Source: JAIOQJ01 sp963718635
GTDB lineage: Bacteria > Planctomycetota > Planctomycetia > Gemmatales > Gemmataceae
Direction of reading: 5' to 3'
DNA length: 64,000 bases
NCBI GenBank assembly: GCA_963718635.1
Contig: OY970367.1
Span: forward strand, 2,728,001-2,792,000
The translations under genes were made by a program, and so were the position numbers. This document shows positions 16,830-27,124 of this stretch, piece after piece; the stretch's first letter is position 1; the number at the start of each line of letters is the position of its first letter. The notes beneath the pieces are model-generated. The model saw nothing but the letters and a program-made list of their open reading frames with translations, was not told where the DNA came from and searched no databases.

Positions 16830-19800
16830 TTATTTCTCTCCCGTCTTGATTTCGATTTTGCGGAAAGCAACGCGGGTGGCTGCATTTATGTGCTGGAGAG
16901 CGATGTTTCCCTTCACCCATTTGCGATTGGGATCGATGTAATCGACGACTTCTTTGCCATCGACCAGAATGCGAATACGAGGGCCTTCGGCAAGCACTTC
17001 CATCGTGAACCACGTATCGGGCTGGACCAGTTGTTCCATGACTTTCGCGAGATTATAGAGGCTGCCGGTTTTTTGGGGTTCGCCGCCTGGGCCGCAATAG
17101 ATTTGCGCTTCAAAACCATCGGGAAAACCGCCGCGATCTCCCTTTTTATTGACGCGAAAATAGACGCCGCTGTTGCCAGTTTCGTTCACTTTAGCTTCGA
17201 CGCGTAGATGAAAATCATCGAAGTCGTCTCGCGTCGTTAAAAGGTGACTGCGATCTCCTATACAGGTAATAGCGCCTTCAATGATTTTCCAATTTCCCTG
17301 GTCGCCCTCAGCAGTGGCCCAGCCGGTCAAATCCTTGCCGTTGAAAAGAGAAACGAATCCGTCTGCCTTTCTTTTGGGGACGCGTCGCGTCTGCCATAGA
17401 TCGCGGTTGCCCTGACCACCAGCGCGCTCGGAGGAGAAATAGAGTGTTTTGCCATCGGCGGATAAAAGGCCGTCGCGATCACCGGCATTGTCTCCGGCCA
17501 ATACGAGCTTACTTGTTTTCCAATTATCCCCGGTGGTCGGATGCGCGATGATGATGGCCTGACGATTGAACAATAGTGTTTTACCATCGGAACAAATTCG
17601 CGGCCGATCCTCTTGTTTCGACGTATTGATGTCGGGACCGAGGTTGATCGGCGCCTCAAAAGCCGCTGTCGGCGTCTTGCGTTTGGTCATCCAGATATCA
17701 AAGCCGCCTTGCCCTCCCGGTCGATCAGAGTGAAACATCAAGGTCAGTCCGTCCGGCGACATCGTCGGTCCCCATTCCTGATATTCGGTGTTTATCAGTG
17801 GACCTAAGTTTTCGGGACCGTCCCATAACGATGCGCGATCTTTACGCCGTGTGATATAGAGATCAGCCTTTCCTTGTGCCCCCGGATGTGGTTGCGTAGT
17901 CGCATATAAGAGCGTTAGTCCATCAGGACTTAGGAATGGATCATGGTCGACGCTGGGCGAATTGATGTTTAGCGCTTTCACTGCGCCGAATGCTTCGTTG
18001 ACACTGTCGCGCCGGCATTCGAACAAATCGACGACGCCCGACCGCTTGGACGCAAAGACCAAGATAAGGCCGTCAGCCGATACGGTCGGATGAAAATCAT
18101 CCGTCGAGTCGTTCACTTTCGGCCCCAAATTTTCAGGAGGCGTCCACTCGAAATCGGGTGAAACGACCTGATCGTAAATGCTGCTTTGCTGCTCCGCAAC
18201 TGCTTGAGTCGCTTCCTCCAACCGCAAGATATAGGCAGTGCCGTTGTTGTTGGCAGTGGCGAGGTGTCGGCCGTCGGGAGAATAAGCGATGTCGTTGATA
18301 TTTCCATTGGCGCCTAACACAATTTCGCGTTTCTTTTCGCCGAGAATAGGGTTCCAGAAGCGGACAGCGCGGTCGCTGCCGGCGGAAGCAAGCGTCCTAC
18401 CATCGGGACTAAATGCGAGCGCTGTCGCACTTCCCGTATGGGCGCTGAAAACCTGCCGGACGGCGCCGCTCTCGGCATCGCAAATGAGGACTTCTCCATT
18501 GGCCAGGCCGACCGCTACGATTTTTCCATCAGGACTGATAGCAAAGGAAGTTGTTTTCGCCGGCTGTTCCAAGAGTCGCCAACGTGGCTGGAATGTATGC
18601 AAGTCCCAACAAATGGCCGTCGCATCGGCCAGTGCCCTTGATAGTGCGAATTTGCCGTCGGCACTAATTGCCACCCGATGGATTTCCTGCGTGCCCAAGG
18701 GCCTTATCGCGTCGGTCTGTAGATTCCAGACAACTGGCTTACCCCCGCCGATGACTGCAAGTCGGCCATCGAGCGATAGGGCGACCGTGTGAGAGGGATC
18801 CTTCAGGACTTCACTCTTTGGCAAAACCCCGCCCGTTATGACATCGAACAAACGGGGCCCCTGGCCGCCCATCAATAACGACTGGCCATCCGGAGCAAAG
18901 GCGAGATTGTGGATCTCGGAAAAACCCTTTGTTTTTAATTCCAAAGGCCCGATTGTCTTACCCGATTCATCGAATTTCCAAAGGTCCGCTCGTCCGGCCA
19001 GGCCGGCCGCGAGCGAGCGTCCGCGGGGGTCAAATGCCACGGAATAGACAGGGCAATAATAGTCATCTCGTCCTGCCACTGATTTACCATCGCTGTCACA
19101 CACGCGGAATCCATTGCCGGAATAGATGTCGCTTCCCACCAGCCATTTTCCGTTCGGACTAAACTTCCAGTCGGCATAGCGGCCTTTGTTCAACGCTCGT
19201 TCGTCGCCGGCGCCCTTAGCCGTCCAAACTCCAAGATTGCCCGAAGCGGTGAAATTCACTGTTTCATTGTTCGCATCAAAATAGAGATCGCCCCGTTGAT
19301 GCCCGCTCATATTTTTATTGCTGTAAGTCGTTCCATACTTCTTCGCCCCGGTCGTTGTGTCGTACATAGTGAAGTCGAGCGAGTCACTGCCGGATAATGT
19401 GGAAACAGCCAGTGAACTGCCATCGGGACTCAAACTCATCGCTTGTATTGATTTGTCGTGCTTGAAAGTCGTTCGGGGCGACGTGAAATCTCCAGAATAG
19501 ATCGAAATAGTGCCATCGCTCGTTGTCAACGCGATCGTCTTGGCATCATGGGAAGGGACCAGTCGAGTAACGTCGTTCGTGGGCTTGGGCGCCGGCAGCA
19601 GGTTGCCTGTAGTCACATCAAAAATCAAAACTTCATTGTTCCAGGCATAGAGGAGTCGCCCATTGGCACTGAAGCGAATAGCAGCAGGCGAAGGCAGCTT
19701 GTCTTTGAGTACGCGCTTGATTTTTTGCGTGTCGATATCCCAAAGAGTGATCGTGTGAGGACTGCCGCCATTGCGCGTCACCAACAGCTTGCCATCCGGG

Positions 19801-22526
19801 GACATGGCGAAATACCCGCCGTACGGGGGCGGGGGCGTCCAGATGATGCGCCCCTCTTTCACGTCCCAAATCGTTGGGGAGTAATTAGCCCGGGTGAGAA
19901 CGCGCTTGCCATCGTCGCTGATTGATGGAGAGGGGCCTCCCCACGTGGCCCATCGGCTGTCGCCAAACACCGCGACCAGTTCCTTCGCCGCTTTCTCCGG
20001 GTCGCCGCTGCCCGCGTTGGCAAGGTCGACGAGGGGAATATTCTTCCGTTGCAGCTTGTCGAGCGGGCCGGCGGCAACATCTATATTCGGCTTCACAGGA
20101 GAATCGATCTTCGCTGGCTCTTCCAAGGTCGTTAGGGTCAGTTTGCTAATTCGGTAAGTAGTAGCCCAATTGCCGATCCAAAGAGCGTTAGGCCCGACCT
20201 TCCAGGATTCCAGAGGCGCCGACAACTGTGCGGCATTGCCCTGCCAATCAATGATGCTCTTGTTGTCAATGATTACTTGAATCCGAGTGGGCGAGACCAC
20301 CACGCTTATTTCATATATCCCACCGATTTTGAAAGAGTCCTGGCCACGGCCGCCAAAATCCTTCCCATCAACTGAGTAGAGACTGAAGCCGCTTCCGCGG
20401 TGTGCGTTAAGAATGACCATGCATGAATGTCCGTTTACGGGAATGCCGAATGTTATCTGGTTTTCGCCAGCCAACAACTCGACCTTCGCGTCAATGCGAT
20501 AGGCAGCAGGCACAACAATCGGCACTTCCAGCGAGGCATGGTGCGCGGGAATAATCAGAGCGCCTTTCTCCATTGTCCAAGTTCCCTTGCGTGCATCTTT
20601 TACCGGGTCAATCTTGGTCAAAAGATCAATCGACTGGCTTCCATTCCTGATCGTCGGCGGCGAGTTTTGAACCACATCGTCTGGCTTATCTTCTTTCTTC
20701 GGCGGAGTAGGACGTAGCGCGACTGCCTTCGTTTCTTTCTTAGCAATGACCTTATCGCCTTGAAGCACTTGCACCACTTCGAGCTTGCCGGGCAGCAGTT
20801 CGATCTTGACGGCAACCGTTTCACCTTTCTTCAGAATGAACTTGTCCGTTTCGAACTCAAGATCCCCGCGTTTGATTTTAAATGTTTGTTCGCCCGCTTC
20901 GACTTTGATGTCCTGTGGGCTGGCGCCTTTGATGACTGCGCCCGTTTTGGTCAGGACGACTTCAATGCTCGGGCTATTGATTTCGACGCGGATAACGCCT
21001 TCTTTGCCTTCCTTCGGTTGCAGAAAAAAGATGCCCGCCGCTGCCAGCAGCGCCACAACAAAACCGGAGGCGACCAGAAGGGGAATCCGAGACTTTTTTC
21101 GTTTGGCTTCCGCGACGATAGGCCTGGTGCCCGAACCGCTTTTGCTCGCCGCCGCGATCTTGTTTGCCGAGCTCTTGCCCGCCGGCAGATTCCTGGCAGA
21201 ACTCTTGCCGGCTGTCGGCTTGTAGATGCCGCTCTTGCCGATCTGCACCGACTCGGATTCCGCCGGCAATTCCGTCATGCTCGCATCGATGTCGGCCCAC
21301 GGACTCGACGATTCCGCAATCGGCGATGACTGCGAAACGACAACCACCGTGTTGTCCGGCATCTGCTTTCTCAACGCATCGACGACTTCGCGCGCTGACG
21401 CACAGCGACGACCGGGCTCCTTTTCGAGGAGATGCATAACCAGCCGGGACAAAGCGGGCGGAATCTGCCGGTTCACTTCGCTTGGTTCGGTTGGCGTATC
21501 GAGCGCCAGCGCGGTGAGGATGGCCATGGTGTCTGAGCCGGTGAATGCCCTTTGCCCGGTACACATCTCGTACATGATGCAACCAAGGCTGAACAGATCG
21601 GCACGATGGTCGACCTGCTTGCCACGTGCCTGTTCGGGCGCCATATAAGCAGGGGTGCCCATGATGGCGCCCGATTGCGTCAGGTGCAGTTCGTCGCTTG
21701 AAAGCCGAGCCAGGCCGAAGTCGAGAATCTTCACGCGGAAAGTGGAACTCGGGTTGCTCTCCAACCAGATGTTGCCCGGCTTGATGTCGCGGTGAATAAG
21801 ACCCTGTGCATGCGCGGCCGCTAAGCCCTCGGCTGTCTGACGACCGATCGTGATGATCTCCGGCACATCAAGTCGAGCGCGTTTCAGACGAGCGTCGAGC
21901 GGTTCGCCTTTCAAAAACGGCATCGCGATAAAGGGAATGCCGTTCTCTTCACCAATCTGAAAGATAGGCACGATGTGATCGTGCTCGACCGCAGCGGCGG
22001 CTTGGGCTTCGCGCAAAAACCGTTGCCGATGCGTCTCTTTGACCGCAATTTCGGGCTTCATGACCTTCATCGCCACTTTACGGCGTAGGCGCAGATCCAC
22101 TGCCTCCAACACCATGCCCATGCCGCCTTGGCCCAGTACGCGCATGATGCGGTAGCCGCCAAGCCGGCCCAACTCGCCGGCGCTTTGAGGAGGCGATAGA
22201 AACCCGAGATCAGTGTCATTTGCTTCCGGCGCGGGTGGAGTGAAGTCGCCGCTAAGCCCGGCCGAGGTGGCCGAGTCGTTTGCTTTTGAAGCCGCCTGAC
22301 ATCGCTTGACCAGCTGTTCGATCCGTCTTTGTTCTTCATTGGCAGAGGTGGACGCTTTGGGAGGAAGCGCGCCCGCAAGCGTGTCGCCCAGCTTGGCCAC
22401 GGTGTCGGTGCAAGTGGCGCACTTATCAACGTGCCGAGCCAACGCCTCGACTTCGCGAGGTTGCAACGCGCCGTTCAGCATCTTGCGATATAACGCGGCA
22501 TCCGGGCACAATGGGGGACGGGTCAT
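16830..22526 (-). CDS. Giant Ser/Thr protein kinase with zinc-finger, WD40, PD40 and DUF1080 domains
   Basis: 1,898 residues. Order: anti-sigma-type zinc finger (HVDKCATC, about 32-39); active kinase domain about 124-390 with GQGGMG, VAMKVMK, HRDIKPGN, DFG and APE motifs; Ser/Lys-rich linker; one transmembrane helix about 481-503; a PEGA-like segment; a laminin-G/ConA-like region about 630-790; WD40 repeats about 850-1445; PD40 (TolB-like) repeats about 1460-1715 with PTVSADG and SPDGLTL units; and a C-terminal DUF1080 domain about 1720-1898 (LFNGKDLTGW...GNSGVYFRV). The kinase faces the cytoplasm and the propellers and DUF1080 the other side (inference). ATG 22526 has GAGGG upstream. It is intact, unlike many neighbours. 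Confidence 0.93.
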   Translation of the reverse strand: MTRPPLCPDAALYRKMLNGALQPREVEALARHVDKCATCTDTVAKLGDTLAGALPPKASTSANEEQRRIEQLVKRCQAASKANDSATSAGLSGDFTPPAPEANDTDLGFLSPPQSAGELGRLGGYRIMRVLGQGGMGMVLEAVDLRLRRKVAMKVMKPEIAVKETHRQRFLREAQAAAAVEHDHIVPIFQIGEENGIPFIAMPFLKGEPLDARLKRARLDVPEIITIGRQTAEGLAAAHAQGLIHRDIKPGNIWLESNPSSTFRVKILDFGLARLSSDELHLTQSGAIMGTPAYMAPEQARGKQVDHRADLFSLGCIMYEMCTGQRAFTGSDTMAILTALALDTPTEPSEVNRQIPPALSRLVMHLLEKEPGRRCASAREVVDALRKQMPDNTVVVVSQSSPIAESSSPWADIDASMTELPAESESVQIGKSGIYKPTAGKSSARNLPAGKSSANKIAAASKSGSGTRPIVAEAKRKKSRIPLLVASGFVVALLAAAGIFFLQPKEGKEGVIRVEINSPSIEVVLTKTGAVIKGASPQDIKVEAGEQTFKIKRGDLEFETDKFILKKGETVAVKIELLPGKLEVVQVLQGDKVIAKKETKAVALRPTPPKKEDKPDDVVQNSPPTIRNGSQSIDLLTKIDPVKDARKGTWTMEKGALIIPAHHASLEVPIVVPAAYRIDAKVELLAGENQITFGIPVNGHSCMVILNAHRGSGFSLYSVDGKDFGGRGQDSFKIGGIYEISVVVSPTRIQVIIDNKSIIDWQGNAAQLSAPLESWKVGPNALWIGNWATTYRISKLTLTTLEEPAKIDSPVKPNIDVAAGPLDKLQRKNIPLVDLANAGSGDPEKAAKELVAVFGDSRWATWGGPSPSISDDGKRVLTRANYSPTIWDVKEGRIIWTPPPPYGGYFAMSPDGKLLVTRNGGSPHTITLWDIDTQKIKRVLKDKLPSPAAIRFSANGRLLYAWNNEVLIFDVTTGNLLPAPKPTNDVTRLVPSHDAKTIALTTSDGTISIYSGDFTSPRTTFKHDKSIQAMSLSPDGSSLAVSTLSGSDSLDFTMYDTTTGAKKYGTTYSNKNMSGHQRGDLYFDANNETVNFTASGNLGVWTAKGAGDERALNKGRYADWKFSPNGKWLVGSDIYSGNGFRVCDSDGKSVAGRDDYYCPVYSVAFDPRGRSLAAGLAGRADLWKFDESGKTIGPLELKTKGFSEIHNLAFAPDGQSLLMGGQGPRLFDVITGGVLPKSEVLKDPSHTVALSLDGRLAVIGGGKPVVWNLQTDAIRPLGTQEIHRVAISADGKFALSRALADATAICWDLHTFQPRWRLLEQPAKTTSFAISPDGKIVAVGLANGEVLICDAESGAVRQVFSAHTGSATALAFSPDGRTLASAGSDRAVRFWNPILGEKKREIVLGANGNINDIAYSPDGRHLATANNNGTAYILRLEEATQAVAEQQSSIYDQVVSPDFEWTPPENLGPKVNDSTDDFHPTVSADGLILVFASKRSGVVDLFECRRDSVNEAFGAVKALNINSPSVDHDPFLSPDGLTLLYATTQPHPGAQGKADLYITRRKDRASLWDGPENLGPLINTEYQEWGPTMSPDGLTLMFHSDRPGGQGGFDIWMTKRKTPTAAFEAPINLGPDINTSKQEDRPRICSDGKTLLFNRQAIIIAHPTTGDNWKTSKLVLAGDNAGDRDGLLSADGKTLYFSSERAGGQGNRDLWQTRRVPKRKADGFVSLFNGKDLTGWATAEGDQGNWKIIEGAITCIGDRSHLLTTRDDFDDFHLRVEAKVNETGNSGVYFRVNKKGDRGGFPDGFEAQIYCGPGGEPQKTGSLYNLAKVMEQLVQPDTWFTMEVLAEGPRIRILVDGKEVVDYIDPNRKWVKGNIALQHINAATRVAFRKIEIKTGEK

Positions 22527-22837
22527 GGGCCTACCCTCGAAAAATCAAGCATGGCCTTCATAAGACAATCCGAAAAACTACGCAAAAGTGAAGAATCAGT
22601 TTACCCAAATGTACGCAGGAAAGCATGGAAATTTTGAAAATTGAGCTGTTTGGGCTGCTCTTTATCTTGTCTGTTCCGCGGCCGGCTCGGATCAATCTCA
22701 GGTGGGCGTAGCATCTGGTGGTGGTTGCTAGTACGCGCAGCGGATGATAAACTGATGCCGGAGGTAAGATTATGATCCTTATCAAATTTCGAGATCGCTA
22801 AAGGATATGAGCGCCTCCGACCGAACCGCCGACTGCA

Positions 22838-23236
22838 TTGGAGCTCTTGGCCTGTGCTGAGGTTATCAAAGCGCTTGACGAAGCTTGGACGGATTCCGAA
22901 GTCGATGACCCAAATGATCGCCACGAAGAAGGCGGCTGGATCTATTTTGCTCTTTCGACAGGAGTAATTGTTACGCGACGTGCACCCGCTGGAACGCGTA
23001 GCCGCCTCTCACTGGCCAATCCTCCGCAATTGCTCGATCATGTAATTGTAGGCACGTTTCATACGCATCCGAACCCGGCATCGGAGGGGTGGGAAACCGG
23101 GCCCAGCACTCAAGACGAGCGGGCAGCAGGCTACAGTGGCGTTCCGTGGCTTATTCGCGCAAAAGACGGATATCACAGCACGGGCCCGATCAGACGGCGG
23201 GGAGGGCTTGGCGGCGGTCCCGGTTATCCGCCTTGA
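22838..23236 (+). CDS. JAMM/MPN-type metallopeptidase homologue
   Basis: 132 residues from a TTG. The zinc site of JAB/JAMM enzymes can be read: a Glu in NDRHEEGGWIYF, then GTFHTHPNP and a Ser and Asp in GPSTQDERAA, that is HxHP with a longer loop before SxxD. The C-terminal RRGGLGGGPGYPP is Gly-rich. Such enzymes cut isopeptide or peptide bonds, but bacterial members also serve as toxin domains. An ATG at 22807 with AAAGGAT before it is in another frame and quickly stops, so the true start may be hidden by a frame error. Followed 19 bases later by a small gene, very likely co-transcribed. Confidence 0.7.
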   Translation: MELLACAEVIKALDEAWTDSEVDDPNDRHEEGGWIYFALSTGVIVTRRAPAGTRSRLSLANPPQLLDHVIVGTFHTHPNPASEGWETGPSTQDERAAGYSGVPWLIRAKDGYHSTGPIRRRGGLGGGPGYPP

Positions 23237-23255
23237 CAGCCCAAAGGAGACAAGC

Positions 23256-23495
23256 ATGCCGACAGCGAACCAATCCAGAGCAAGCTTGAATGTTGCCGAC
23301 GTGCTGCGCATTGCGCATCAGGACGCACAGGGCGTCTATCGCGACCTTTCCGGGTTCAAGATCACGCTGTTGCCCTGCCCGGATGGTTGGCATGTGGATT
23401 ATGATTTCACCGACCCCCTTTCTGCAGGAGGTGGTCCGCACTATGTCATCCATCCCCATACGGGCGACATTCTAGCCCGACGTTATGAACAATAA
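23256..23495 (+). CDS. Small partner protein of the JAMM gene
   Basis: 79 residues; ATG 23256 is preceded by AAAGGAGA. Pattern: an N-terminal helix with ADVLRIAHQDAQGVYRDL, then a strand-rich part with DGWHVDYDF and a C-terminal GGGPHYVIHPHTGDILARRYEQ. The layout resembles small immunity-type proteins of the YrhB/Imm35 kind or PepSY-like folds; this is a weak, by-eye similarity. The tight spacing behind the JAMM gene suggests that the two proteins act together, for example as effector and antidote or as enzyme and substrate-like partner. Confidence 0.7.
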   Translation: MPTANQSRASLNVADVLRIAHQDAQGVYRDLSGFKITLLPCPDGWHVDYDFTDPLSAGGGPHYVIHPHTGDILARRYEQ

Positions 23496-23674
23496 GAGCA
23501 AAAAGTAACGATCGCCGGAGCGACTTGGCTTTATTCGCCTTGGTACGATCTAATTGTTCGGCCGGTAACCGGGACTTGGAAACGACAGACAGTACTCGCT
23601 AATATGGACCAGATTTCATTCCATACTCCATATGCGGTAGCAATCCTAAACGCAAGTGCGAAGGCGAGGGTCGT

Positions 23675-24004
23675 GTGAGTTCGCCAAGAGTCGTCTCCGA
23701 TAATCCCGAAAAGGAATTCTGGATCGTCGTTGAACAGTGCCTTCATGCATTTCACGCCATGAAGCCGGTTGCGATTCGAACTAAAACGAAAACTCTTCGC
23801 GATACAATCGAGCGAATGACAAGTTCGGAGTGCGAGCTCTTCTACCATTCTGAACCTTTCGATGTCGCCTGTGAACTTGCCGGAAACCAGTTGAATATCG
23901 ACGAATATCTCGATCGCTATATACATATTCGTGACGAACAGCTCGGTAACGGCATTCGAACCAACGACATACTAAATCGAAGCAAAGCAAGGGTAAAAAA
24001 GTAG
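23675..24004 (+). CDS. Hypothetical protein, 109 residues
   Basis: GTG start at 23675. The predicted protein is mostly helical and acidic, with natural composition (EKEFWIVVEQCLHAFHAMKP; CELAGNQLNIDEYLDRYIHI) and a Lys-rich end. No family is recognised. It is followed by a strong intrinsic terminator at 24248-24290, which supports transcription in this direction. It may be the third gene of the JAMM pair, although 180 bases separate them. Confidence 0.55.
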   Translation: MSSPRVVSDNPEKEFWIVVEQCLHAFHAMKPVAIRTKTKTLRDTIERMTSSECELFYHSEPFDVACELAGNQLNIDEYLDRYIHIRDEQLGNGIRTNDILNRSKARVKK

Positions 24005-24247
24005 TGCCATCGGAGCATGCGATGATTGTCTGACCTGCAGGCTTCGAACACGATCCGCGTCTAACTAGCGGCTCGTCATTTCTTCCAATAGCTACGCAAT
24101 CGACGGGACCAATGAAGTTTTCAATGCGTTTGAAGCATTGCCTAATATTGGCGTGCCATTCTGCATTCCACACCTCAATTATTGCTTTGAGATGAATAGT
24201 CACAACGGGGAAGAAAAAGGCAGGGGTCGAACGGCATTACCTTTGAG

Positions 24248-24290
24248 AAGGCGTCCTGCTTGCTTTGTTTTACAAGCAGGACGCCTTTTT
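24248..24290 (+). terminator. Intrinsic terminator
   Basis: A perfect 15-bp stem (AAGGCGTCCTGCTTG at 24248-24262 pairing with 24273-24287) with a 10-base loop is followed by a run of five T. It ends the plus-strand unit of 23675-24004 and faces the convergent surface-protein gene, for which the other strand lacks a T run. Confidence 0.85.
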
Positions 24291-24295
24291 GGTTC

Positions 24296-26836
24296 TTACA
24301 CCGTCAATTGCTCAAGCTGTGACAACAACGACAGCAAGGTCGTTGATTCGCCAGGATTGAGGATGTTTGAGACGTTATAAAGCAAGTTGCCGAGTATCTG
24401 ACCATTAGCCGTCTGGGCGGACAGATTCGCGGTAATGTTGCTGGTTGTCACATTGAGACCGAGTAGATTCAGATCGACGGGCGGAGCACTGCTGCCTGCG
24501 GGCGACGCGAGCACCAGATTCAAAATCGGCGTGCTGGCGCTCGTTGACGGCGTAATCAAGTTCGGCAGCGCGAGTGTTTGCAGGACGGACGGCAGCGAGG
24601 TCAATGCGGTGAGCGGCAAGGTCAATGTCGAAGCATTCAGAACGCCTACGACTTTGGCCAACAGCGCGTTGATATTGTTGCTCAGGTCAGCGACGTTTTG
24701 AGGAGTTGCGCCCAGCGTGTTCAAGAGCGATGTTAAGACGTTGCCAAGCAACTGACCGTTGCCGGTTTGCGCGGTCGCATTGACGGTGATCGGCGAGGTA
24801 TTCAGCACTAGTCCGAGCAAGTTCAAATTGATCGGCGGCACGGTGACACTCAGGACTTGCCCGGCCTTTGGTGTTACGGTCGGCACGGGTGAGGCCGCGA
24901 TGCCGGGGATCTGTTGATTCAGCTCAGCAAGCAGGTTCTTCAACGCCGTGTTGATCGTGTCAATATTCAATGAGCTTGGGAGCGGCGGATTGAACAGATT
25001 CGCCAGATCGGTTATGACATTGCCCAAGACCAGTCCGGTTCCGGCGTGCGCGGTGATGGTCAGGTGGATCGCGCTTGTATCGACATTGAGCCCAAGGAGT
25101 TGAAGATGGACTGGCGCGACATAGACATCCGCCACAGGCGTCGTGCTTGCTGACGACGTATCGAACGTGCCGCTGCCCACCCCGTTGACGGCGAGACTCA
25201 CGGAATTCGCGAGGTTCACGGTGGACGCCAACACGTTATTCAGGGCATTGTTCACGCCTTGAACGTTTAGCAGCGCCGTGATGCCGTTCAGAAGGTTACC
25301 GACCAAGTTGCCATTGCCCGGTTGCGTCGAGACAGTCACGGTAATCGTGTCGGTTTGCACTTCAAGACCGAGCAGATTCAAGTCCAGCGGCTTCAGGTGA
25401 ATCTGAAGAAGCTGCTGAGAGGGCAGTGAAGTAGGACCGGTGGGCGTGGTAGTCGATCCAGTGACGGTCGAATTCAGCGAGCCAGCGCCAAGCAGATTGA
25501 TGATATTCAACAGGCCTGCCGCCCCACCCGGGTTGGCGAGGTTGGCGAGGTTGTAAAGCAGATTGCCCAATACTTGGCCCGTGCCGGTGGTGGCGGTCAG
25601 CCGAGCGTCGATATTGCTGGTCGTCACTTGCAAGCCGAGTAGATTCACCTTTACCGGCGGGCTCGTGCCATCGGCCGAATTGATCATCAGATTGAGGATC
25701 GGCGCGGTCGATCCGGCAGGCGCGCCCGTCAGCGTTGCACTCGTCAACGATTGGATGAGACTGGGCAGTGAGTTGAGGGCCTTTGTCGAGACTTTAAGGC
25801 TCGAAGCGTTCAGGACTCCAATCACTTTAGCCAACACGCCGTTGAGCGTGTTGTTGAGGTCCGCCAGATTTTGCGGCGTGGCGTTCAATGTATTGAGCGC
25901 TGTCGTAATCACGTTGCCCAAAAGATTGCCGTTGCCCGACTGCGCGGTGGCGTTGACGGTGATGGCGGAGGTTTGCAGTCCCAAACCGAGAAGATTGAGA
26001 TTCAACGGCGCTGACGGTCAGGCTTAAGACTTGGCCTTGGGTTGGAGTAACCGGTGCCACGGGCGCGGGTGCAATGCCGGGGATCTGTTGGTTCAACTCG
26101 TTCAAAAGAGTCTGCAGCTTGGCGTTTATCGTGGTGATGTCGAGTTTGCTTGGCAACGGCGGATTGAACAGGTTCGCTAAGTCGGTCACGACATTGCCGA
26201 GCACCAGTCCGGAGCCCGAATGCGCGGTAATCGTCACTTTAATCGGGCTGGTATCAACCTTGAGCCCGAGTAGATCAAGATGAACCGGGGCAACCGACAG
26301 GCTCAGCACGGGCGTCGTTGCCTTGGCGGCGGTCGATAGAGCGCCGGCGCCGCGCCGATGACGCTTAACGTCGAAGAATTCAGCAGATTCACCGTCGAGG
26401 CCAACACGGTGTTGAGCGATTGACTGGCTTGATTCAGGTCGACGAGCGAGTTGACGGTATTGAGCAGATTTCCGAGGAGTTGCCCTTGGCCAGGCTGCGT
26501 GGAAATCGTGATCGTGATCGGGCTCGTCTTCACTTCCAGGCCGAGCAACTTCAGATCGATCGGATTCAAATGCAGCGTGACCAGCGCGCTCGAGGCCGTC
26601 TGGGATACAGACGCGGACGAGATCGCCGATGAGCTAATGATTGATGGCGCCGGAGTGCCTGCATTCGCCGGCCCGACCAATGCCGCGTGAGGCAAAGCGA
26701 ACGGATTGGGATCCGTGGAAAGTAGCGTGCTTCCCGAAGGAACTGTTCGATCTTCAAGGGCTTCCACCTGAAGGAAAACGGAACGGCGGACGGGTTGAGC
26801 AAATTTGCGGCGACTTTTGGGAGTGGACCAAAACAT
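24296..26836 (-). CDS. Large secreted repeat protein with planctomycetal LEDR export signal (two frame breaks)
   Basis: About 845 residues once joined. N-terminus: MFWSTPKSRRKF, then LQVEALEDRTVPSG, the planctomycetal signal found on very large exported proteins. The rest is eight copies of a ~95-110 residue repeat of the form LNLLGLxVxTSxIxVxxxAxxGNGxLLGN, each continuing with helical NLLN-type segments. They fall into four types in the order A-B-C-D, A-B-C-D. The frame changes near 26330 (end of A1) and near 26008 (between B1 and C1); the three frames fit end to end, so this is one gene. ATG 26836 has AGGTG before it. No catalytic motif; probably a surface or matrix protein. A lone large gene. 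Confidence 0.85.
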
Positions 26837-27124
26837 GAGGCACCTGTGTGAAAGGATGGGAAAGGGTATCACCAACTGCCTTTAATCCGCTTGATTCCTC
26901 CAGAGTAAAATTCGCTTCCGAGAAGAACAACCTTAAGGCGACAAACGAAAACCACAAACTATTCCAGCGGATTTGGGTTGCTAGCCCCACTCAACAGCGG
27001 GTCGCTAACGAAAAGCAAAAGTGATGCCGCTTCCGGCGTCGTCGAAATGAACGAGCGGTTACGAGATTAGGAGTCATTTCGCCGCTTGCTTGACTTTGGG
27101 GCGGTAGGCTGCTCTTGCATTGCT

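Noticed and set aside
24138..24380. 80-residue plus-strand ORF over the terminator
   Set aside because: Runs through a perfect intrinsic terminator and into the 3' end of the convergent gene.
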